Shown piece by piece: positions 1 through 7,438 of a stretch of 64,000 bases of DNA. A model generated the notes under the pieces. It was not told the DNA's origin and made no database searches. It worked only from the letters and a program-made list of their open reading frames with translations. The stretch's first letter is position 1. The number at the start of each line of letters is the position of its first letter. Made by a program: the position numbers and the translations under genes. Source of the DNA: UBA6382 sp963617965 (GTDB lineage: Bacteria; Bacteroidota; Bacteroidia; Bacteroidales; Bacteroidaceae); assembly GCA_963617965.1 (NCBI GenBank), contig CAVEQO010000007.1, positions 1 through 64,000 of the forward strand. Reading direction: 5' to 3'.

Positions 1-54
1 TAGAGCGCTTGCATGGCATGCAAGAGGTCATCGGTTCGAATCCGATATTCTCCA
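1..54 (+). tRNA. tRNA-Ala (GGC), 5' end outside window
   Basis: The anticodon arm (positions 8-24) has stem CTTGC/GCAAG and a seven-base loop with GGC at 15-17. The T arm has the TTCGAAT loop, followed by seven acceptor bases and discriminator A at 54. CCA is not encoded. The first part of the gene, including the D arm, lies before the window. Confidence 0.93.
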
Positions 55-191
55 CTTTTGCGGATGGCCTGGCAAACATCTGCTGTTGCCAAAAAATACG
101 GGAGAGGTCATTCGGTTTGCCCCCTGCTATACCTTTTCGGAGAAGGTCTTTGACCAGTGGCTGGAACGGTCTGCCAAATAGAGTTAAATGT

Positions 192-223
192 TTTGGATAG
201 TATGCAAAAACACATTAACTTTG
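192..223 (+). promoter_or_regulatory. Bacteroidota promoter for the maoC operon
   Basis: TTTG at 192-195, a 20-base spacer and TAACTTTG at 216-223 match the Bacteroidota -33/-7 consensus exactly. Transcription would begin near 230, giving a leader of about 60 bases before the ATG at 294. It probably drives the run of same-strand genes beginning with the MaoC protein. Confidence 0.75.
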
Positions 224-293
224 CAGAGGATAGTCGCCCGTTCCGAAACGGTCAAGTCTGGGTTTTTCAAGAAAACAAGAAAGCAATAACACC

Positions 294-758
294 ATGTCTA
301 AACTTATCATTAATTCTTACGACGAGTTTGCGTCTTATCTGGGAAAGAATTTGGGTTGTTCCGACTACATTGACATTCCGCAGGAACGTATCAACCTCTT
401 TGCCGATGCCACACTGGACCACCAGTGGATTCATGTTGACACGGAGCGCGCAAAGACGGAGTCTCCGTTCAAGTGCACAATAGCCCACGGTTATCTCACG
501 CTGTCCATGCTGCCATATCTGTGGGAGCAGATTATAGAGGTAAACAATATCAAGATGCTCATCAACTACGGCATCGACAAAATGAAGTTCGGGCAACCTG
601 TACTCAGCGGCCAACGCATAAGGCTTGTTGCAGACCTGCACAACATACAAAATCTGAGAGGTGTTTGCAAAACCGAGATAAAATTTGCCATAGAAATCGA
701 GGGGGAGAAGAAAAAAGCCCTTGAAGGCATAGCCGTTTTCCTGTACTATTTCAAGTGA
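294..758 (+). CDS. MaoC-family hot-dog dehydratase
   Basis: This 154-residue protein is a single-domain MaoC/(R)-specific enoyl-CoA hydratase-like enzyme, expected to hydrate or dehydrate acyl-thioesters in the cytoplasm. The family signature is visible: a first block DATLDHQWIHVD (residues 38-49), in which D42 and H47 occupy the positions of the catalytic Asp and His, followed by the AHGYLTLSML block (64-73). Length is normal for stand-alone MaoC proteins. It is the first gene after a good promoter and is followed 49 bases later by an RNR-like fragment. Substrate cannot be told from sequence. Confidence 0.85.
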   Translation: MSKLIINSYDEFASYLGKNLGCSDYIDIPQERINLFADATLDHQWIHVDTERAKTESPFKCTIAHGYLTLSMLPYLWEQIIEVNNIKMLINYGIDKMKFGQPVLSGQRIRLVADLHNIQNLRGVCKTEIKFAIEIEGEKKKALEGIAVFLYYFK

Positions 759-807
759 TAGCCGGGAACGTTTTTCCAAGCCCCCAAGGTAAAACCATGT
801 TCTGACA

Positions 808-1425
808 ATGGAAAATTTCAAAGACAAAACAGAAGACCTTGAACCGAGGGAGTCTGTTCAGTACAGACATCCGGAAGTCACGGAAACAAGACCCGTCTCT
901 CTGGAGTGTGATGTCGTGCGCTTTCAGAACAACAAGGAGAAATGGGTGGCTTTCGTCGGTTTGCTCAACGGGCAGCCCTACGAGATATTCACAGGACTGC
1001 AAGACGACGATGAGGGCATCGTGTTGCCCAAATCCGTCACGAAAGGCCGCATAATCAAGGCTATCAACGAAGACGGCACAAAACGGTACGATTTCCAATT
1101 CGAAAACAAAAGAGGATACAAGACAACCGTAGAAGGACTTTCCGAAAAATTCAACAAAGAATACTGGAATTACGCAAAGCTCATATCAGGAGTGTTGCGC
1201 TACAGAATGCCTCTGGACAGGATTGTCAAACTCGTGTCACAACTCCAGTTAGACGACGAGAGCATCAACAACTGGAAAAACGGGGTGGAACGGGCTCTGA
1301 AAAAATACATCAAGGACGGAACTCCCGCCACAGGCCAAAGCTGCCCCTCATGCGGAGACAAGACGATGGTATACAAAGGCGGAAACCTTGTATGCACAAG
1401 ATGCGGAGCGACAATAGTAAGCTAA
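808..1425 (+). CDS. Free-standing C-terminal module of class II (B12) ribonucleotide reductase
   Basis: The 205-residue product matches what I know as the carboxy-terminal part of Bacteroidales adenosylcobalamin-dependent ribonucleoside-diphosphate reductase: the VVRFQNNKEKWVAFVGLLNG region (residues 36-55), the GLQDDDEGIVLPKSVTKGRI stretch, and a terminal zinc-ribbon-like CPSC...CTRC pair. The catalytic ten-stranded barrel with its radical cysteine, normally several hundred residues, is absent. The 49-base gap upstream has no room for it. The frame is intact with its own ATG, so it is either a retained domain or a decaying remnant. Neighbours are MaoC and nitroreductase. In intact enzymes the C-terminal cysteines serve re-reduction. 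Function here is unknown. Confidence 0.7.
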   Translation: MENFKDKTEDLEPRESVQYRHPEVTETRPVSLECDVVRFQNNKEKWVAFVGLLNGQPYEIFTGLQDDDEGIVLPKSVTKGRIIKAINEDGTKRYDFQFENKRGYKTTVEGLSEKFNKEYWNYAKLISGVLRYRMPLDRIVKLVSQLQLDDESINNWKNGVERALKKYIKDGTPATGQSCPSCGDKTMVYKGGNLVCTRCGATIVS

Positions 1426-1434
1426 GACAAAGCC

Positions 1435-2172
1435 ATGTATGATTATACAAAAAGGAAGAGCATTCGCAAGTACTCCCGAAAACCGGTTGACGAATCACTG
1501 GTCGTGAACTTGTTGAAAAATGCAAGCCAAACACAGACAATGGGCAACCTCCAGCTGTACAGCGTAATAATAACACAAGACGAGGAGAAGAAAAAAGCCC
1601 TTGCGCCTGCACATTTCAACCAGCCCATGGTGGAAGAAGCCCCGGTGGTGCTTACTTTCTGCGCCGACTACAACAGGACTTCCACATGGTGCAGACAACG
1701 CAAGGCCGAGCCGGGCTATGACAATTTCCTCTCGTTTCTAAACGCAGCCACGGATGCCCTGCTATATTGCCAGACCTTCTGCAACATGGCAGAAAGGCAA
1801 GGGTTGGGGTTGTGCTTTCTCGGCACCACAATCTACAACTCACGACAAATCATAGACGTACTTGGTCTTCCGAAACTTGTCATGCCCGTCGCCACTGTCA
1901 CCTTGGGCTGGCCTGACGAAGACGGAAACGTTTCAGACCGTTTGCCCATTGAGGCGATAATACACCGGGAAAACTACAGGCAATTCTCCACAGATGACAT
2001 TGACCGATATTACCGTTACAAGGAGTCTCTTCCCGAGAACAAACATTTTGTTAAAATAAATAGCGTGGAGACACTTGCCCAAATCTTTACTGACATCAGA
2101 TACCGTGCGGAAGACTGCGAGAAGATGTCCGTCTCCTTGCTTGAAGTCCTGAAAGACCAAAAATTCATATAA
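1435..2172 (+). CDS. Nitroreductase-family FMN oxidoreductase
   Basis: This 245-residue protein belongs to the nitroreductase family, FMN-dependent NAD(P)H oxidoreductases that usually act as homodimers. The N-terminal RKSIRKYSRKPVD segment (about residues 7-19) is the typical FMN-phosphate-binding start. The central QGLGLCFLG block and the late LVMPVATVTLGWP segment are the usual second and third conserved blocks. The gene starts nine bases after the RNR-like gene, suggesting co-transcription. The C-terminal 50 residues are longer than in minimal members. The natural substrate is not predictable. Confidence 0.88.
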   Translation: MYDYTKRKSIRKYSRKPVDESLVVNLLKNASQTQTMGNLQLYSVIITQDEEKKKALAPAHFNQPMVEEAPVVLTFCADYNRTSTWCRQRKAEPGYDNFLSFLNAATDALLYCQTFCNMAERQGLGLCFLGTTIYNSRQIIDVLGLPKLVMPVATVTLGWPDEDGNVSDRLPIEAIIHRENYRQFSTDDIDRYYRYKESLPENKHFVKINSVETLAQIFTDIRYRAEDCEKMSVSLLEVLKDQKFI

Positions 2173-2206
2173 GAACGGTTTCCTGAAAGTATTTTGACAA
2201 TCAGAA

Positions 2207-2872
2207 ATGGTGCAAATAGTTATTGACGAAGTTTTCAGGAAAAGCTGCCCCCGATTCAAGGGTGCAGCTCTTCTTGCCAAATTGACAAACAGTCTTTACT
2301 CGGAGGAACTGTGGCAGGAAATCAGCCTCTATACAGAAAAATGCCGGAAATTTTTCACAACAGAAAACATAAAGGAGCTGCCTCCTATAAGATGCACTCG
2401 CAATGCATACCGAACCTTGGGCAAAGACCCAAGTCGCTACAGGCCCTCAAGCGAGAGCTTGACACGCAGAATACTTCAAGGCAAACCACTATACCAAATA
2501 AACACCACCGTTGACCTCATAAATCTGGCAAGCATTGAATCCGGCTATAGCATCGGCGGCTTCGACTGCAGCAAGATACAAGGAGAGCTGGTTACACTTG
2601 GCGTGGGAGAAAAAGACGAACCATACGAGGGAATAGGTCGCGGAGAACTCAACATAGAACACATGCCCGTTTACCGGGATGCCATCGGGGGAATAGGCAC
2701 CCCCACCAGCGACAACGAGCGCACAAAACTAAGCCTTGACACCACTGAATTGCTGGCTTTGGTCAACGGATATGACGGAGACACGGCAAGTATCGTGCGG
2801 TGCGCCGAAAGAATACAGAAGCTTCTGTGCAAATATGCGGATTGCTCAAGCTGCACAATCTTCACGTACTGA
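2207..2872 (+). CDS. B3/B4 domain protein (PheRS-beta-like editing module)
   Basis: The 221-residue protein resembles free-standing B3/B4 domain proteins, which share the fold of the editing module of the phenylalanyl-tRNA synthetase beta chain. Supporting segments are RNAYRTLGKDPSRYRPSSE (about residues 65-83), a hallmark of this family, then INTTVDLINLASIESGYSIGG, and near the C-terminus GGIGTPTSDNERTKLS. Related proteins are proposed to deacylate mischarged tRNA or bind aminoacyl groups, but function is poorly established. It lies 34 bases after the nitroreductase gene in the same direction. Confidence 0.82.
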   Translation: MVQIVIDEVFRKSCPRFKGAALLAKLTNSLYSEELWQEISLYTEKCRKFFTTENIKELPPIRCTRNAYRTLGKDPSRYRPSSESLTRRILQGKPLYQINTTVDLINLASIESGYSIGGFDCSKIQGELVTLGVGEKDEPYEGIGRGELNIEHMPVYRDAIGGIGTPTSDNERTKLSLDTTELLALVNGYDGDTASIVRCAERIQKLLCKYADCSSCTIFTY

Positions 2873-2929
2873 CGCAACGCCCATGCCACACAAAAACAAT
2901 TCGCACATTAAACAACGAGTAGTCAACTT

Positions 2930-4168
2930 ATGCCGAAATACATTGCAAACCTGAAGAAAAAGCTGTTTTTCGCTTTTGCATTCATGTGTGTTGTCACACA
3001 CGGATTTTCCTTTGTCGTTGTGCTGGATGCCGGTCACGGGGGCAAAGACCCGGGGGCGTTGGGAACTTATTCAAAAGAAAAGAACATAAATCTCAACGTC
3101 GTGCTAAGACTGGGAAAGCTGATAAAGGAAAACTGCCGTGACGTTACAATCATATACACTCGCCAGACGGACAAATTCGTGGAATTGTATGAGCGTGCCA
3201 ATATTGCCAACAATGCGAAAGCGGACTTGTTCATCTCTGTCCACACAAATTCCACCGGCAACAACGTAACGACAGGTACTGAAACATACTCCCTGACGCT
3301 TGACAAAGCCGCAACAAACACAGAGGTGGTGAAAAGAGAAAACGCAGCCATTCAATACGAGACAAACAAACGGAGATATGCGACAAACTCACTAGAAAAC
3401 GAGATAATGAGCGAGGTTATCATGGGAAGCAACATGAGAACAAGTGCTATCCTTGCAAAATTGCTGCAAGACGAATATACAAAGACCGGTCGACACAACA
3501 GGGGGGTACACCAACAGAATTTTCACGTTCTCAGACAAGTCGCAATGCCAAGCATCCTTACAGAGTTGGGATTTATCTCCACACCAAGCGAGGAAGCATA
3601 CCTCAATTCAGAACAAGGAATAAACGAACTGGCCACATGTATTTTCAATGCTTTCAGAAAGCACATCTCTCCAATCCTGTGGGACGCAAATACCGAACGG
3701 ACGGAAAACAGGACAGCAAGCGATCCGGACCGGGCAAATGAAACACGAGAAAATACACGCACTCAAGTAAAAACAGAAGAGACAAAGGAACAAGAACACA
3801 TTGCCGTAGCGCAGCAGCATACCGCCAATCCTACCGTACAAAAAAACGAGAACAAGAAGGTGAAAGAAACCACGTTCTCCGGCAAAAAATATGATTTCAA
3901 AGTGCAAATCTGCACATCTGACCGCAGGCTACGCAAAGACGCAGAGCAGTTCAATGGACTGGCAGACGTAAGTACATATTCTGTCTCGCTGCCAAACGGG
4001 AAGACACTGTTTGTCCACACTTACGGAAACTCCACAAGCTACGCGGAAATAACTGCCATAAAAAACAAACTCCGGGCAAAGTTCAAAGATTGCTTTGTCG
4101 TGGTATTCAAAGGCGACCAAAAGATAACCGGCGAGGAAGCCGCAACGGCATTCAAAAATCAACCATAA
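2930..4168 (+). CDS. N-acetylmuramoyl-L-alanine amidase (Amidase_3) with C-terminal SPOR-like region
   Basis: This 412-residue secreted enzyme should cleave the amide bond between N-acetylmuramic acid and the stem peptide of peptidoglycan. A signal peptide (residues 1-28) leads into the Amidase_3 domain. Zinc and catalytic residues are visible: H36 in DAGHGG, E50 in SKEKNINL, H105 in ISVHTN and E212 in TELGF. A charged linker rich in E, T and N (about 235-310) precedes a last roughly 80 residues resembling a SPOR-type septal peptidoglycan-binding domain. It sits just upstream of an MCE gene with a 15-base gap. Confidence 0.93.
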   Translation: MPKYIANLKKKLFFAFAFMCVVTHGFSFVVVLDAGHGGKDPGALGTYSKEKNINLNVVLRLGKLIKENCRDVTIIYTRQTDKFVELYERANIANNAKADLFISVHTNSTGNNVTTGTETYSLTLDKAATNTEVVKRENAAIQYETNKRRYATNSLENEIMSEVIMGSNMRTSAILAKLLQDEYTKTGRHNRGVHQQNFHVLRQVAMPSILTELGFISTPSEEAYLNSEQGINELATCIFNAFRKHISPILWDANTERTENRTASDPDRANETRENTRTQVKTEETKEQEHIAVAQQHTANPTVQKNENKKVKETTFSGKKYDFKVQICTSDRRLRKDAEQFNGLADVSTYSVSLPNGKTLFVHTYGNSTSYAEITAIKNKLRAKFKDCFVVVFKGDQKITGEEAATAFKNQP

Positions 4169-4183
4169 AATCATCCTACAACA

Positions 4184-5107
4184 ATGAAACTGTTTTCAAA
4201 AGAAGCAAAAATAGGGTTGGCCGTCATTGCGGCGTTCACTTTGCTAATATACGGCTTGAATTTTCTGAAAGGGATCAATCTTTTTCAAAAGAGCAATCTG
4301 TATTATATCGCTTTCCACAATATCAGTGGGCTGGCGGAATCAAATCCCGTATATGCAAACGGTTTCCGCATAGGAATTGTACGTACAATAAATTACGACT
4401 ACAAAAAACCGGGGAATGTTTATGTCGGTATTGAAATTGACGACAATATGCGCATTTCAGAAGGCAGTTATGCCGAACTTGAAAGCCAGATGCTGGGCGG
4501 TGTGACAATGAACATCATACTTGCCCCCTCGCCAAAAATACTGTCACCCGGCGACACCATTGCAGGAGGTCCGAAAGTCGGTGCACTTGACATGGTCGGG
4601 GAAATAGTGCCGCAAATACAAAACGTGATACCAAAACTGGATTCCATTCTTGCAAATTTCAACAGGCTGCTTGAAAATCCCGCTCTGAACCAGACTCTCT
4701 GCAACACTGCCCAAATTACAGAAGACCTGAAAACGACAACCGCTGCTATCAATAAGCTGCTGGACGGCAATGTCAACAGCATCGCAGAAAACCTTGAACC
4801 GACCACGAAAAATCTTCAAGATCTTACTGACAAGCTCAACAGTTTGGACTATCTCGCAACGATGACTAACGTCAACCAGACTCTGTCAGGGGTGCAGCAG
4901 ACAACACAAAGTCTCAGCGATGCCATAAACAGTACCATGACCAAACTCAATCAGCCAAATTCTTCCATAGGCCTTTTGCTTAACGACAGGAAGCTGTATG
5001 ACAACCTGAACCGCAGTTTGATGTCGTCTGACTCTTTGCTTAATGACATCCGTCTTCGACCAAAGAGATATGTGCATTTCTCCATTTTTGGAAACAAAGG
5101 CAAGTGA
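4184..5107 (+). CDS. MCE (MlaD-like) lipid-transport protein
   Basis: This 307-residue inner-membrane-anchored periplasmic protein has an N-terminal membrane helix (about residues 8-26), an MCE domain at about 37-115 containing the GLAESNPVYANGFRIGIV region, and a long helical C-terminal part rich in N, L, T and Q. MCE proteins form ring-shaped channels that carry phospholipids between membranes. The partner ABC ATPase and permease are not in this window. It follows the amidase gene by 15 bases and is probably in its operon. Confidence 0.9.
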   Translation: MKLFSKEAKIGLAVIAAFTLLIYGLNFLKGINLFQKSNLYYIAFHNISGLAESNPVYANGFRIGIVRTINYDYKKPGNVYVGIEIDDNMRISEGSYAELESQMLGGVTMNIILAPSPKILSPGDTIAGGPKVGALDMVGEIVPQIQNVIPKLDSILANFNRLLENPALNQTLCNTAQITEDLKTTTAAINKLLDGNVNSIAENLEPTTKNLQDLTDKLNSLDYLATMTNVNQTLSGVQQTTQSLSDAINSTMTKLNQPNSSIGLLLNDRKLYDNLNRSLMSSDSLLNDIRLRPKRYVHFSIFGNKGK

Positions 5108-5234
5108 CTCTATACACTCTTAATGCTACCAGCCTTGGAAAAGTCCGCATCAACTGAGATCTCATTTGACATAAGAGAGGAGCGAGAAATCGCTTTCGTT
5201 TCCACAACAGGTGTTGAAAAATGTTAAAAAAGCC

Positions 5235-5265
5235 TTGCCGAAAACAAGAAAAAATGCCAACTTTG
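5235..5265 (+). promoter_or_regulatory. Probable dnaA promoter
   Basis: TTG at 5235-5237, a 20-base spacer and CAACTTTG at 5258-5265 fit the Bacteroidota promoter with one mismatch in the -7 box. Transcription would start around 5272, about 27 bases before the dnaA ATG. Just upstream (5198-5221) are two imperfect DnaA-box-like nonamers. Confidence 0.55.
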
Positions 5266-5298
5266 TATCTCCTTATGACCGAAAACCATTAATTGCAC

Positions 5299-6615
5299 AT
5301 GGAGCAACAAAACCGGGAAAAATGGGCACAACTACTCGCCTGCATACAGCAGCGTTTAAACCAGGAAACATTCAACACATGGTTTAAACCTGTTGAGTTT
5401 TTGGGTCTGGAGGATGGCGTAATCAACATAAGGGTTCCCAACAGTTTTTTCAACGAATACCTTATTGAGCACCACGGCAAATTGCTTTTATCGGAGTGCA
5501 ACAAGCATTTTGGAATAGACAAGATCAAGGTTGACTGGGTCGGGCAAAAAAAGGATGAAAAAACAGAAATCATAAAGCACAGAAGCGTATTCAACACTCA
5601 TCTTAGCAAAGAATATACTTTTGAGAATTTTGTAAAGGGCGAAGCAAACAAATTCGCAAGATCAATAGCATTGACCATTGCGACAAAACCCATACAGACG
5701 GCTTTCAATCCTTTCTTTCTGTATGGAGATTGCGGAGTCGGCAAATCGCATCTGGTTAACGCGATCGGGCTGAAATTGCTGGAGAAAGACCCGGAGAAAA
5801 GGATTCTCTACATTTCCGCCCATGACTTCTTGTTACAATACACAGACTCTATTCCAAAAAAGAAATTCAATGATTTCATGTATTTCTACCAATCGATAGA
5901 GTGTCTCATCATAGACGACATACACGAAATCTCCGGCAAACCGGGAACACAGGAAGCCCTGTTCAACATTTTCAATCACCTCCAGCGAAACGGCAAGCAG
6001 ATAATCTTTACCAGCGACAAGTCACCCTCGCAGCTTGAGGGCTTTGAAGAACGCGTGCAGTCCCGATTCATTTGCGGTGCCACGGCAGAACTGCTACGTC
6101 CAAACGAACAACTCCGTATTGACATTCTGAGAACAAAAATTCGCAAAAACCAATTAAGCATTCCGGAAGACGTTATAATATATATTGCCCACAATGTCAA
6201 AGGAAACGTAAGAGACCTTGAAGGTATTGTCCATACATTGTTGGCCCAGTCCATTGTCCACGACTGTGACATAGACATAAATATGGCTCAACTGATTGTA
6301 AACAAATATATTCGCCTGAACACAAAAACCATAACCGTAGACTTGATTTTGCGTGCAGTGTGCAAGTACTACAAAGTCACTCAAAAAGAGTTGAATTCGC
6401 CTTCACGCAAAAGTCTGATAGTAACAGCCCGGCAAGTGGCAATGTTTCTGACCCAGAGACACACAAACTTGAGTTCCACGCAGATTGGCATCCATATTGG
6501 CAAGCGAGACCACAGTACCGTTCTCCATGCCTGCAACCAGATAGATCTCAGAGTTAAGACCGAGCCTGCGTTCAAAGCTGAAATAGAAGCCATTGAGCAG
6601 GAAATGCTGAAATGA
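5299..6615 (+). CDS. dnaA: Chromosomal replication initiator DnaA
   Basis: This 438-residue AAA+ ATPase opens the replication origin. Domain I (residues 1-80) begins with the W(A)QLLACIQQRL helix. The AAA+ domain has Walker A GDCGVGKS (143-150) and Walker B LIIDD (203-207). The C-terminal helix-turn-helix carries the DnaA-box recognition signature GKRDHSTVLHA. I chose ATG 5299; an in-frame TTG at 5293 would add two residues. In this order dnaA is often close to oriC, but the 190-base upstream gap shows only weak DnaA-box-like sites, so I do not call an origin. Confidence 0.97.
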   Translation: MEQQNREKWAQLLACIQQRLNQETFNTWFKPVEFLGLEDGVINIRVPNSFFNEYLIEHHGKLLLSECNKHFGIDKIKVDWVGQKKDEKTEIIKHRSVFNTHLSKEYTFENFVKGEANKFARSIALTIATKPIQTAFNPFFLYGDCGVGKSHLVNAIGLKLLEKDPEKRILYISAHDFLLQYTDSIPKKKFNDFMYFYQSIECLIIDDIHEISGKPGTQEALFNIFNHLQRNGKQIIFTSDKSPSQLEGFEERVQSRFICGATAELLRPNEQLRIDILRTKIRKNQLSIPEDVIIYIAHNVKGNVRDLEGIVHTLLAQSIVHDCDIDINMAQLIVNKYIRLNTKTITVDLILRAVCKYYKVTQKELNSPSRKSLIVTARQVAMFLTQRHTNLSSTQIGIHIGKRDHSTVLHACNQIDLRVKTEPAFKAEIEAIEQEMLK

Positions 6616-6714
6616 CCAATGCGTTGTCCGAATGCATTATTCCACACATTCTTTTGGAACTGTCACACACAAACAGAAAAACCGCAAATATCTTTTTAAC
6701 CGCATAACAAGTAA

Positions 6715-7353
6715 ATGAAAAACATTGTCGTTCTTTTCACTGCTGTTACAGCCATGACTCTGTTGACATCCTGTGGCAACAAGTCTACAAAAAACCAATC
6801 TGCCGGCAATTGCTCTGTTGTGGAAAAAGATACTGTTTCCGCCTTGACGGACAGCATGATTTGCGAGTTGAAAATGGCACACAAAAGGAGCATGGAACTA
6901 TATTCGGACGAACAATTCTACAAGTTTGCCGAATATGTCTATCCCCAGCTGTTCAAATACCTGAAAGACAAGTCACACAGTGCAAGCGTAGAAACAGAGA
7001 AAGACAAATTTGTTGACATGCTCATCACGCGCAATGACAATTATTGGGAAAAGACAGTACCTACAATTTCTCCGAATGCGATCTCTTACAGCTTTGCATT
7101 TAAGGATATAGAATTCTACCGCAAAAGTGGCAGCAATTTGTTTGTCATTTACAGACAACAAGCATTCTACATCACACAAAGTGACACCATAATCAGTCCG
7201 GACTTTAGTTACGGCTATGCCATCTTTTTGGCGAAATACAACAAATGGTACTTCTTGGATTTCAAGACAAAAGATATTGCAACTATACTGAAAGGGGACT
7301 TCTGTCAGACAACAATAAAAGAAATAGCAGAAGAAACAAAACGACTATATTGA
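6715..7353 (+). CDS. Putative lipoprotein of unknown function
   Basis: The 212-residue product begins with a short charged region and a hydrophobic stretch ending in a lipobox, LLTSC, with C20 as the expected lipidated residue. The remainder is a soluble mixed alpha/beta sequence containing several aromatic residues (VYPQLFKYLKD, YSFAFKDIEFY). I recognise no family. It stands alone 99 bases after dnaA and ends facing the opposite-strand gene at 7439. Confidence 0.75.
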   Translation: MKNIVVLFTAVTAMTLLTSCGNKSTKNQSAGNCSVVEKDTVSALTDSMICELKMAHKRSMELYSDEQFYKFAEYVYPQLFKYLKDKSHSASVETEKDKFVDMLITRNDNYWEKTVPTISPNAISYSFAFKDIEFYRKSGSNLFVIYRQQAFYITQSDTIISPDFSYGYAIFLAKYNKWYFLDFKTKDIATILKGDFCQTTIKEIAEETKRLY

Positions 7354-7438
7354 TTCCTGTACACTGCTTTTCTTCGGCAACAGGTGCAAAAGTTTACCTT
7401 TCGTTCAAATTGTCAGGGATATTTTGTGCAGATGGTGG

